Program-made: the position numbers and the translations under genes
Shown: positions 23,458 to 30,552 of the stretch, piece after piece
Position numbering within the stretch: position 1 is the first letter of the stretch
Layout of the letters: each line of letters begins with the position of its first letter
The notes under the pieces: generated by a model
Database searches by the model: none
Told to the model about the DNA's origin: nothing
The model's input: only the letters and a program-made list of their open reading frames with translations
From: Photorhabdus australis DSM 17609
Lineage (GTDB): Bacteria > Pseudomonadota > Gammaproteobacteria > Enterobacterales > Enterobacteriaceae
Length of the DNA: 64,000 nucleotides
Direction of reading: 5' to 3'
Assembly: GCF_000711895.1 (NCBI RefSeq)
Contig: NZ_JONO01000025.1
Span: 1 to 64,000, forward strand

Positions 23458-23824
23458 CGTTCATTCTCCCACGCTGTTGGCGACTTCGGATAGAATTGAG
23501 CACGATAAAGCCCCGGCTCTTAATAATGCCCTCCTCCCGTAACTGATTGAGATACCTGTTACCTTCTAACGTGGTGACGCCAGCTAATACTTCTACTTGC
23601 ACGTTAACCATAACGGGTTCTAGATGAGTAATACTGACACCACCGGTCATTCCCTCAAATGATACCACTATGTTACCATGTCCTAGTTTCCACGCAGCAG
23701 AACGAGTTACAACATGCCGGATATTATCTTTGTCAATAAGTGAAGAATAATAAAACTCAGAACCTATCGGGTATTTTTTATTAAATTCTTTTACAGTCAT
23801 TTTTGAAGATAAATAGTGATTCAT
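23450..23824 (-). CDS. Early small protein with an FNxxYxxGSxF domain (copy 2, longer)
   Basis: A 124-aa protein. Residues 9-70 (MTVKEFNKKYPIGSEFYYSS to ITHLEPV) match the whole of the 62-aa protein encoded at 23912-24100 in spacing and key residues. Both begin with a hydrophobic-FN-x-x-Y-x-x-Gly-Ser-x-Phe-x-Tyr pattern and end with a strand before Leu-x-Pro. The C-terminal ~55 residues look like a small winged-helix (LNQLREEGIIKSRGFIVL). The function is unknown; the second ATG at residue 9 is a possible start. Confidence 0.65.
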   Translation of the reverse strand: MNHYLSSKMTVKEFNKKYPIGSEFYYSSLIDKDNIRHVVTRSAAWKLGHGNIVVSFEGMTGGVSITHLEPVMVNVQVEVLAGVTTLEGNRYLNQLREEGIIKSRGFIVLNSIRSRQQRGRMNDE

Positions 23825-23911
23825 TTTTTCTATTTCCTGTTTTTGGCGTAAGCGCGCCCCTGGCGGGTTTACGCCATATTTAAACCGTCTTTAATTTTGT
23901 GGTGTGTTAAA

Positions 23912-24100
23912 TCACGCTGGAGTTAAATAATCTATTCTGACAAAATAAGGTTCAGTACTAATTTCAACTACCGTGCAATGGGTTAAGTCTTTCGCTTTAT
24001 CCACTGTCTTAACCAGCGTTCCACCACGTAATATTTTGTTGGGCTGATAGATAAAACTGCCACCAACCCGATAACGTTGATTAAACTGTGTTGCTTTCAT
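23912..24100 (-). CDS. Early small protein, 62 aa (FNxxYxxGSxF domain, copy 1)
   Basis: The longest reading frame here starts much earlier, but it would overlap the DUF3164 gene completely. The ATG at 24100, one base after that gene's stop, gives MKATQFNQRYRVGGSFIYQP and 62 residues ending RIDYLTPA. It is paralogous to the N-terminal part of the 124-aa protein next to it. The short domain looks like a small beta-barrel. No function is known to me. Confidence 0.62.
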   Translation of the reverse strand: MKATQFNQRYRVGGSFIYQPNKILRGGTLVKTVDKAKDLTHCTVVEISTEPYFVRIDYLTPA

Positions 24101-24101
24101 A

Positions 24102-24734
24102 TCAAACCCCGGCGATATCCAATGGTATCGGTTTATACTGGTCAGTATCCCCCACACGTTCATAAACCCGAATATAGGATTTACTGCCGATAACCTGCAA
24201 GGCTTCGCCGATGGCAACCATCGCTTTATTCCAGCGCTCGTCATCAATATCCAGCCGACGCAGTGCCAGAACACGACCCGTATTGATATCGCCCTCTTTG
24301 TCGGTGGAAAACGCCTGATTAATTAGCGCATGAATTTCAGGACGCGCACCCTCTGTCCAGTCTACAAGACATGCATCAATCAGGGATTTAGCCGCCTGCA
24401 AACGCTCATCAAAAGCAATACGGTCCTGCATTGCACGTTGAATTTTAAAACGGCCATCATAAGAATAGAGTGTCACATTGCCTTTTTTCCCGCCTTTCGT
24501 GGCACCGTATTTCTCTGCTGACAAATCAACAAAAGCCTGGATATCAGCAAAAGCACGCAGCTTCAACTCAGCTAATGCCGAGTTAACCGTGATGGCCTGC
24601 TCAACGATTTCTCCGACTAAATTATCCCGTTCCAGGTCAATCGCTTTGATGATACTGACGGGCGTCAGTACGCCTTTAACATCGACCCAATAACTCTCCG
24701 GTGCCTGCTGTGTTGTGTATTGTTTAGTGGACAT
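24102..24734 (-). CDS. DUF3164-type phage protein
   Basis: A 210-aa protein of the DUF3164 family found in the early region of Mu-like prophages. It contains KYGATKGGKKGNVTLYSYDGRFKIQRA-like sequence (residues ~74-100) and RRLDIDDERWNKAMVAIGEAL, both typical. A start at 24734 (MSTKQYTT) has GGAGGT at a good distance; the longer frame to 24869 overlaps the neighbouring gene and is rejected. Role unknown, likely in DNA transactions after infection. Confidence 0.82.
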   Translation of the reverse strand: MSTKQYTTQQAPESYWVDVKGVLTPVSIIKAIDLERDNLVGEIVEQAITVNSALAELKLRAFADIQAFVDLSAEKYGATKGGKKGNVTLYSYDGRFKIQRAMQDRIAFDERLQAAKSLIDACLVDWTEGARPEIHALINQAFSTDKEGDINTGRVLALRRLDIDDERWNKAMVAIGEALQVIGSKSYIRVYERVGDTDQYKPIPLDIAGV

Positions 24735-24921
24735 GTTGATTAACCTCCTGAGTGTGAAAACATAAATCGTATTGCTGCGCGAGGTGATGCTTAATAACCT
24801 GTACCAGCGCCATGACCTCTTGCTTTTCATTGGCTGTGTAGACAGCGCCGCCTGACGCTTTAACGTCATGCATTAATTTCCCCTGATGAGTGGTAATAAC
24901 AATTTCGATTTTAACAGCCAT
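24724..24921 (-). CDS. Early hypothetical protein, 65 aa
   Basis: A 65-aa protein starting MAVKIEIVITTHQGKLMHDV with a strand-rich first half and a helical second half (EVMALVQVIKHHLAQQYDL). It overlaps the DUF3164 gene by 11 bases. No family recognised. Gene status rests on tight packing and matching strand. Confidence 0.5.
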   Translation of the reverse strand: MAVKIEIVITTHQGKLMHDVKASGGAVYTANEKQEVMALVQVIKHHLAQQYDLCFHTQEVNQHVH

Positions 24922-24933
24922 ATATTCCCCTAA

Positions 24934-25194
24934 TTAATGTAATGATTCCGACCAAAAGACCTGACAGCCGCAATGTACAAACATCCCCTGCCGATAATCA
25001 CTATTGCGCCCCAGGTATCGGTAAGTAGCCTTGCCGTTACGAATTAACTGCTCACAATGCTGATGCCGGGCAATTTGAATACGCGGCGCACTATCCCGTA
25101 TCATGATACTCATCACAGTAAACCCCTGTTCTGTCAGCGCAGATACCGCATCGCCAGCACGATTAAATACTGAAACCAGTGAATCCTTTGTCAT
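24934..25194 (-). CDS. Early hypothetical protein, 86 aa
   Basis: An 86-aa protein that begins inside the stop of gene B (ATGA overlap), so it is probably coupled to B. It contains GFTVMSIMIRDSAPRIQIA, a DNA-binding-like strand-helix mix, and CEQLIRNGKATYRYLG; the C-terminus has HCGCQVFW. Many Mu-like phages carry such a protein after B. Function unknown. Confidence 0.6.
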   Translation of the reverse strand: MTKDSLVSVFNRAGDAVSALTEQGFTVMSIMIRDSAPRIQIARHQHCEQLIRNGKATYRYLGRNSDYRQGMFVHCGCQVFWSESLH

Positions 25195-26144
25195 AATGTC
25201 GCCCCCTCTAAATCTTTAACCGCCGCGCGGATATGTTTCTCAGAAAGTAGTTCGTTGTTGCCTTTGGCAAACATGGCTGCCAGTCGCAGGGTATGGGATA
25301 CGGTACGCAGTGCGCCGGGACGTTCTGATAACTGCTGAACTAACGCGCGTTCCTGTTGGCCCAACCCCCAAGCCTCAGCAATGGCGATAACGTCATCTTT
25401 TTTGGTTTTCAGTATGGCGACTTTTTTCGCTATCCGGCTGAACAGTCGTGCAAAGTCCACACTGCGGGAACTGCCGCCAGTCAGCCGGGCATAGACTTGA
25501 TGATTGCCGACCAGCGCCAGACCAATACCGGTCTCCTCCTGCAAGATGCGCAATTCCTCTAATACCGGATAATCAAGATGGTCGGCCTCATCAATCACCA
25601 ATAACCCCGACGTGCCGCGCAATTTTCTGCGTACTGCCCGCCCCAGCTGACCCGCCCGGCGTGGCGCATCTCCCAGCCCCAGCTCCAGGGCCAGCTCGTA
25701 CAGGCATTCGCTCAGGCTGGCGCGGGAGGGTGACACGGTGATCAGCCACACGTTAGGGCGCTCAGCGACAAACTGTTGCAAGGCTTTGGTTTTACCGACT
25801 CCCGGACTGCCATAGATGACACTGATACATTGCGCCAGTTGAGCATATTGCAACGCGCTCCAGATTTGCCGCACAGTCTTCGTCTGGACAAAATCCGGGG
25901 CGGCCGGCATTTCATTGGTACGCTTGCTGCGGTTCTCCAGCCAGACAGACAATTGCCCGGCCACTTTGCTGTTATCACCTTTGTAGCTTTCATTCATAAA
26001 CTGAGATAACGCGGTACTGGATATGCCACTTTCGCGGGCGACATTGCTGTAAGTCAGGCCGTCACTTTCAACAATGGTTCGGATAGCGGCACGAACGTCA
26101 GCCAGCTCTGTTTGTGTTTGAGTCAACGCGATAATATTGGTCAT
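25191..26144 (-). CDS. MuB-like transposition target-capture ATPase
   Basis: A 317-aa AAA+ ATPase. An N-terminal helix-turn-helix lies at residues ~31-51 (TYSNVARESGISSTALSQFM), Walker A GSPGVGKT at 112-119, and Walker B LLVIDEADHL at 181-190. The C-terminal domain (residues ~240-317) matches MuB. B binds target DNA, activates transposase A and gives target immunity. It follows A by 14 bases. Confidence 0.95.
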   Translation of the reverse strand: MTNIIALTQTQTELADVRAAIRTIVESDGLTYSNVARESGISSTALSQFMNESYKGDNSKVAGQLSVWLENRSKRTNEMPAAPDFVQTKTVRQIWSALQYAQLAQCISVIYGSPGVGKTKALQQFVAERPNVWLITVSPSRASLSECLYELALELGLGDAPRRAGQLGRAVRRKLRGTSGLLVIDEADHLDYPVLEELRILQEETGIGLALVGNHQVYARLTGGSSRSVDFARLFSRIAKKVAILKTKKDDVIAIAEAWGLGQQERALVQQLSERPGALRTVSHTLRLAAMFAKGNNELLSEKHIRAAVKDLEGATL

Positions 26145-26158
26145 CGTAGTCTCCTAAA

Positions 26159-28162
26159 TTAAATTGTGTTTTTCTGCTGTTGCTCATGCAGTTGTACCAC
26201 GGCATTTTCAAACGCGTAGTCATAATCGGTGTCCGGCTCAGTCTGTGCTTCAACCTGTACACGCCGCAGGGTATTACCCGCCGGGTGATAGATTTCGACT
26301 ACCCGACTTTCAGGCGGTGCTGGCGGCACGGTTTCCGGCATCAGTTCCGCGACTTCCAGCGCGGTCATGCGGCGCTGTGCAGCAGTGGCTTCTTTTGTGC
26401 GCTTAACAAACCGGGTCCGGTTACGGTCATGCTCACGAGCGGCCTGGGTATCACCAAACCCGGATTTTTCAATGCAGGTGGCTTCACAGATAAAACGTCC
26501 GTCCAGGGTGTAACACAGCACGGAGTCATGCAGTGCTGCCGGGTCAAAACGGATAACAATTTTGTTAGGCTTAACCCCCAGTAAATGCTCGTGATAGTAA
26601 CGGTTTTTACGAGACTGTATTTTGCCGCCGGCATTTAAAGTAAAGGTGCCATTGGTGACCGTGACAGCTTCACCCGGTAACAATAATAAATGGCGTTGCT
26701 CTGCTGTTGCCTTGCGTACTGTGCTTTCTTGGTAGCTCTGTTCAAACGCATCATCAAACGACCCTTTACCAAGGCACACCTCTGTATCGCGCCCTTGCCG
26801 ACGGTTCCAGAATGCAATCCCTTCGGCAAGGGCGTTTAAAAATGTTTCCGCATCAACAACCCGGTCACCATAATTATCCGGCTTTGCCATCGGGTTAGCG
26901 CCGGTATAAGCCCCAGCTAAAGCGGGATGCTTATCAACCACTTCACCCAGCCCCCCATGAGAGAATGCCCGTTCAACTGGTTTGGCCTGTCCATGACCTC
27001 GACCAAATAGCACGCTCGTCCAATGCAGCTGAATGCCCAATAGCGGAATGATGCCTTTAGGGTCATCTTCTTTAACTTTGAATCGATAGCGGTTCGGTAC
27101 ACCGCCAGTCATCCATTTGTTGGCCGCGGCGCGCGTGTTATCAATAGTGATGTGTTTGGGAATGCCGTATTGCTCAATCACATCAGCCAGTGCCAGGCGG
27201 ATACTGTCGCTGTTCTCGGACACATCAGTCCGCCAGGCTAGAATCTTGCGGGTACGGATATCTTGCCAAATCCACGTCTTGGGCCGGATAACCTCACCGT
27301 TAAACCATTTAACAAAAACGTTATGCTGATAACCGTCGCCGTTAATCCATTCCATCGCATCCAGTTCAAGCACAGTGCGTTCTTGCGCGGGATAAAGCCG
27401 CATTAATGCGTGCTCACCCTGCCGCAATAGCACCACCTGTTCGGCTGGTACTTCACGTTCAAGCTTCCGCCGCAGGGATGACAGACTCGGTATTATCCAG
27501 CCATGTGCCGCAGCCACTTCCTCAAGGCGGGCATAGCAGGTCCGCAGCGCCGGTTGCTCCGGGCGCAGATAATCCGCTAAGAAGAAATCCCAGGCCGCAG
27601 ACGTACAATCAGCTTCTTTCTTCTTACGGGTTGACATACTGTGACCATGTTTACCCACTAATGCTGCCAGCCAGTCAGAGCGGTCAAAAGGTTTAGCCTG
27701 GTAGTACCAGCGGCGGATGCTCGCAGGAGGAACCTGTAGCGCATCACTGACAGAATCAAATGCGGTCAGTGTGTCGATACCCGTTTCAATCATCCCCGCC
27801 ACGGCAATCACGGCCTCACACTTTTGGCGTGCTTTTTCACGCTGCTTATTGCTTGCAGCATTAAATTGTTGCCAGAGTGATTCCCGGCAGTAGCTTTCAG
27901 TCTGACGTTGTTTTATTTCAAACTGGCGATCGTTAATTTCTATCGTGCCTTGTTTTTTCAGTATTGCGGCACGGGCGACAGGAGGCAGGCAATTAATATG
28001 AAACTCAAATGCCTTAGAACCTTCACGCTTACGGACCATCTCTGTTGTTGCATTTTTCTTTAAGCGGTTAGAAATGTTAAAAGGGGCTGTTGGTAAATTC
28101 GGTAGCCCGACACACTCTTGCGCTGTAACCCAAATATCCATCAGCTTCATACTCCCTGACAT
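26159..28162 (-). CDS. MuA-like DDE transposase
   Basis: A 667-aa transposase very close in layout to Mu A. The N-terminal region binds the enhancer and end sites. The catalytic triad appears complete: Asp276 in EWINGDGY, Asp341 in ITIDNTR, and Glu397 in QAKPVERAF. The C-terminal tail (from about residue 600) should contact B and ClpX. It begins at the A of a TAATG overlap with ner. It performs replicative transposition and integration. Confidence 0.97.
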   Translation of the reverse strand: MSGSMKLMDIWVTAQECVGLPNLPTAPFNISNRLKKNATTEMVRKREGSKAFEFHINCLPPVARAAILKKQGTIEINDRQFEIKQRQTESYCRESLWQQFNAASNKQREKARQKCEAVIAVAGMIETGIDTLTAFDSVSDALQVPPASIRRWYYQAKPFDRSDWLAALVGKHGHSMSTRKKKEADCTSAAWDFFLADYLRPEQPALRTCYARLEEVAAAHGWIIPSLSSLRRKLEREVPAEQVVLLRQGEHALMRLYPAQERTVLELDAMEWINGDGYQHNVFVKWFNGEVIRPKTWIWQDIRTRKILAWRTDVSENSDSIRLALADVIEQYGIPKHITIDNTRAAANKWMTGGVPNRYRFKVKEDDPKGIIPLLGIQLHWTSVLFGRGHGQAKPVERAFSHGGLGEVVDKHPALAGAYTGANPMAKPDNYGDRVVDAETFLNALAEGIAFWNRRQGRDTEVCLGKGSFDDAFEQSYQESTVRKATAEQRHLLLLPGEAVTVTNGTFTLNAGGKIQSRKNRYYHEHLLGVKPNKIVIRFDPAALHDSVLCYTLDGRFICEATCIEKSGFGDTQAAREHDRNRTRFVKRTKEATAAQRRMTALEVAELMPETVPPAPPESRVVEIYHPAGNTLRRVQVEAQTEPDTDYDYAFENAVVQLHEQQQKNTI

Positions 28163-28383
28163 TATGAATTTTGATAACGACTCGGCCAGATAACAGCCGG
28201 ATCAACACCGATTGCCTGAGCAATCAATCTTTCCCCCTTGGGCCAAGGGCGAACTAGCGCATTACGCAAAGTATCTTTAGCCAAACCGGCGCTGATAGAC
28301 AATGCGCGTAGATTTGTGCCGCGTTTTTCTAATGCTGCGCGAATATCTGCACGATGCCAATCTGCTTGCTTGCTTGTCTGCAT
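28162..28383 (-). CDS. ner: Ner-like DNA-binding regulator
   Basis: A 73-aa protein of the Ner/Nlp family: WHRADIRAALEKRGTNLRAL, then a helix-turn-helix SISAGLAKDTLRNAL and PWPKGERLIAQAIGVDPAVIWPSRY. Ner shuts down early and repressor transcription during lytic growth. It is the first gene of the early operon and overlaps A by one base. AAGGA precedes the ATG at about nine bases. Confidence 0.95.
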   Translation of the reverse strand: MQTSKQADWHRADIRAALEKRGTNLRALSISAGLAKDTLRNALVRPWPKGERLIAQAIGVDPAVIWPSRYQNS

Positions 28384-28412
28384 TGTGAAATCCTTATAAG
28401 TTTATCGGCGTG

Positions 28413-28432
28413 GATAATCACTGCTGATTATC
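28413..28432. promoter_or_regulatory. Palindrome near the ner start, possible Ner site
   Basis: GATAATCA, four bases CTGC, then TGATTATC form a perfect 8-bp inverted repeat. It lies downstream of the early promoter and 30-50 bases before ner. Its sequence differs from the repressor-type sites at 28451-28496, so a second regulator, perhaps Ner, could bind it. Not proven. Confidence 0.5.
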
Positions 28433-28444
28433 TGTGTGAGTATG

Positions 28445-28473
28445 AATATAGCGTATAAAAACACGCTTGTAAA
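28445..28473 (-). promoter_or_regulatory. Early promoter (Pe-like)
   Basis: On the minus strand TTTACA (28473-28468) and TATATT (28450-28445) are separated by exactly 17 bases, close to sigma-70 consensus. It faces ner-A-B. Its spacer contains one of two operator-like 16-mers, so a bound repressor would block it. Confidence 0.7.
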
Positions 28474-28496
28474 CATCATTGCGTGTTTTTATACGC
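28451..28496. promoter_or_regulatory. Paired 16-bp operators between repressor and ner
   Basis: GCGTATAAAAACACGC (28451-28466) and its exact reverse complement GCGTGTTTTTATACGC (28481-28496) flank a 14-base spacer. Each unit is itself a GCGT-N8-ACGC dyad. Their centres are 30 bp apart, about three helical turns, so dimers would lie on one face of DNA. The first unit fills the spacer of the early promoter. They are the best candidates for repressor sites. Confidence 0.65.
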
Positions 28497-28546
28497 AGTG
28501 GTTTATTTTCAACAAACCTTTTGTTTAGCCTGTAATGGTGGGATTT

Positions 28547-29170
28547 ATGACTGAAAAATATAATGAAGGAATAAAAAACACAGATCATGTTTTTCTTGAG
28601 AGTGTAATAACACGCTTTGGGGAGAGGTTATCCACCCTCATTAATGGAGAACCATACAAGTCATTTGCAAAAAAGTGCAATATGTCTGACAAAGCGATAA
28701 GGGACTATGTGAGTGGAAAAACATACCCAGCTTTAGATAAGATTGCTCATATAGCAAAAGTCACGGGATGCTCATTTGAATGGCTAGTGACAGGCCACGA
28801 TATCAATGAACAAACAATTACTGAAACCCAAGAAATACGCACGGCTGTTACACCAGAGCAACAACAATCATGGCTATCCATATTAGGCAGAATGACCCCA
28901 TCAGAAAGAGAATCGGTTATTGACAGGGTTTTCAGACAAGGCATTAGCACATTACTAGTACCTCCCCAGACAAGTACTCAACAACAAGAGTCGCAATTTC
29001 CATGGCCGGAAGACCTGCCTGCCAAACTAGGGGTATCTAACAACTCATTGGCGTTTGCTCAACTGTATGCATCTTTAACTGATGAACAACGACAGAGATT
29101 TTTGGAGTCTATCAATGACAAAGAACACGTCCCGGCAAACCACAACAAAATGAGCAGCAAAGCAGGTTAA
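28547..29170 (+). CDS. Mu-like phage repressor (XRE helix-turn-helix type)
   Basis: A ~207-aa protein on the strand opposite to the early operon, the position of Mu c. The N-terminal half has an XRE-type helix-turn-helix (PYKSFAKKCNMSDKAIRDYV, then YPALDKIAHIAKVTGCSFEW). No LexA-like Ser/Lys protease motif is visible in the C-terminal half, unlike lambda-type repressors, so induction by RecA is not expected. The ATG at 28547 has GGTGGG six bases upstream and is preferred over 28535. Confidence 0.82.
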   Translation: MTEKYNEGIKNTDHVFLESVITRFGERLSTLINGEPYKSFAKKCNMSDKAIRDYVSGKTYPALDKIAHIAKVTGCSFEWLVTGHDINEQTITETQEIRTAVTPEQQQSWLSILGRMTPSERESVIDRVFRQGISTLLVPPQTSTQQQESQFPWPEDLPAKLGVSNNSLAFAQLYASLTDEQRQRFLESINDKEHVPANHNKMSSKAG

Positions 29171-29195
29171 CATGGGCTAAAGTAGCCTATGTTTT
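29171..29195 (+). terminator. Terminator after the repressor gene
   Basis: CATGGGCTA and TAGCCTATG (8 of 9 pairs) with a 3-base loop are followed by TTTT, right after the repressor stop. It would end the repressor transcript before the phage end. Confidence 0.55.
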
Positions 29196-29399
29196 AAAGC
29201 GTATTTAAAGATGTTTTAAATGACTGATAGTGTGCGTCCTGGTTTTATTAAAATAAATGGCACAAAAGCGGCAACCACAAAAATTTTCTCATTTTAGTTA
29301 GTCTGCCCGTTAGGGCAGGGATAAACTTATCACACCCACTCAACACCGTACCAGCGCTGAATTTACACCCGTGAATTCCCGTTTATTTTGACCAATTCC

Positions 29400-29678
29400 C
29401 TATTTCTTTTTGTTTCTCATTACTTGTGGTTCAATACATTGTGAGATAAGCTTTGCCGATAGTGTTGCGACTTCTTCAGCATTTGATACGTCACATTGAT
29501 GGCCTTCACAGCTATAACCTTGTTGCTGAATTTCCTGACAAAGTATTTGAGCTTCACTTGTACTTGATTTGTAGGTAAAAACCACATGATAATTTTGAGT
29601 AGTCAGCATCTTTACTATGCCTTTACCAATACCACGTGATCCTCCTGAAATAAAAACCCAAGGTATGCTGATATTCAT
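29400..29678 (-). pseudogene. Short-chain dehydrogenase/reductase, cut by the prophage
   Basis: The first 80 codons (29678-29439) encode a FabG-like reductase start: the NAD(P) site GGSRGIGKG at residues 12-20, a following strand and helix, and the CDVSNAEEV segment at 62-70. After Gln80 the frame enters phage DNA and ends after 12 phage-encoded codons. The catalytic Ser-Tyr-Lys part (normally ~residues 140-160) is missing, so the product cannot be active. The rest should lie beyond the far prophage end. It is the last visible gene of the biosynthetic operon. AGAGGA precedes the ATG. Confidence 0.88.
29409..29438 (-). repeat. Prophage transposition end next to the repressor (attL-type)
   Basis: On the minus strand the sequence from 29438 inward reads TGTATTGA, identical to the outermost bases of the Mu left end, then ACCACAAG and ATGAGAAAC, which recall the MuA binding-site pattern of a C-A core followed by an A-rich flank. 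The host sequence next to it is CACAA (29443-29439, minus strand), the predicted five-base target duplication. Between this end and the repressor terminator are 240 bases of phage DNA with a CTGCCC/GGGCAG hairpin at 29304-29319 and no gene. Confidence 0.8.
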
Positions 29679-29733
29679 TAATTTATTCCTCTAAATTTAT
29701 GCCATCCGTCTGCCAATACAGAATTCATCAACC

Positions 29734-30552
29734 TTAGTTGGCAATCTGTTTTCTTTTTGTTGTTCCCATCAGGCTCATTTCAACAACTAAAGAGATTTCT
29801 CCATTTAGCCAGATTGGAATTTCCAACGTGCCGTATAATGAGCCATCAACATCAAAGGTATCCTTAGGCAGGATCGAATATTCGATGCTTGGCATTTCAT
29901 TTGGGATTTCGCGATTGAGCAGGGCTGGAGATAAACTCACTGTATGCATAACATGTAAGACGATAAGATCTTTGAGGCATGTTTCATCATGTTTCCCTTG
30001 TTTGCCGAAATAGTTTTTAAATTCTGTTGCTAGTGCAGTTTTTGCACTTTGTTGCATAAAGAGATAAAAAATCAGGGCATCCAGAAAGATCCAGAACTCA
30101 TTGACCTTAGGGAAGGTATTCTTGAATTCAATGGCCTTTCTTATCGTTTCTTGTAGGGGAACCTGGCACTGTGGTTTTTCTGGAAGGTCAGTTTTTTGCG
30201 AAAAATCGAAGTGACTATAATGACCAACTAAAGGTTTTAGGTTTGTTGTTTCATCTTGCAGATTAAAAGTAGTTTTCCCATTTAAATCAATGTGCTTAGT
30301 TTTGACACAATAGCAAGCATCCAAAGGCACGGGATTTCGTAAATTAGCGTGCCATTGCCTGCCAATATTCACATTTGGTTGTGAGAGACAGTTATATCCA
30401 CTTTTGAGAGGGATCATTGCCAGCATACCGTGCACTGCAATACCTCCCAATCCAACTTCTCTTGCGATTTTTTCATCAAAATGGATGGGATTGTAGTCTC
30501 CAGAGAATTCAGCCCACTGTTTGAGATCTTCTTTGCTAAATTGAACGTTCAT
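29734..30552 (-). CDS. MaoC-type (hydratase 2) dehydratase with C-terminal extension
   Basis: A 272-aa protein. Residues 16-41 carry the hydratase-2 motif, FSGDYNPIHFDEKIA, then GIAVHGML, with Asp19 and His24 as the catalytic pair. It should dehydrate a beta-hydroxyacyl-ACP or -CoA. The remaining ~150 residues (including FWIFLDALIFYLFMQQSAK, ~144-162) have no motif I recognise and could be a second hot-dog fold or an interaction domain. It overlaps the ketosynthase gene by four bases, so the two are coupled. The next gene, the cut reductase, would supply its substrate. Confidence 0.8.
   Translation of the reverse strand: MNVQFSKEDLKQWAEFSGDYNPIHFDEKIAREVGLGGIAVHGMLAMIPLKSGYNCLSQPNVNIGRQWHANLRNPVPLDACYCVKTKHIDLNGKTTFNLQDETTNLKPLVGHYSHFDFSQKTDLPEKPQCQVPLQETIRKAIEFKNTFPKVNEFWIFLDALIFYLFMQQSAKTALATEFKNYFGKQGKHDETCLKDLIVLHVMHTVSLSPALLNREIPNEMPSIEYSILPKDTFDVDGSLYGTLEIPIWLNGEISLVVEMSLMGTTKRKQIAN

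Larger units (their letters stand above)
1..29438 (-). mobile_element. Mu-like transposable prophage, partial (continues past the left edge)
   Basis: A continuous set of Mu-family genes fills this stretch in Mu order: repressor, ner, transposase A, ATPase B, gemA, Mor-type activator, lysis, terminase, portal, head, contractile tail. Apart from the repressor all are on the minus strand. The transposition end is visible at 29438, where the minus strand begins TGTATTGA, the same eight bases as the left end of phage Mu. To its right the sequence is a host reductase gene cut in the middle. Genes after the tail-fibre start (fibre assembly, the other terminus) lie outside the window. Every gene block looks intact, so the prophage could be functional, but the missing end prevents a judgement. 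Confidence 0.95.

Noticed and set aside
24102-24869. Longer form of the DUF3164 gene starting at 24869.
   Set aside because: The extra 45 residues are unlike the family and overlap the 65-aa gene; a strong GGAGGT site supports 24734.
29304-29319. CTGCCC/GGGCAG hairpin in the prophage end as a terminator.
   Set aside because: Neither side has a T-run. It may be structural, but no role is supported.
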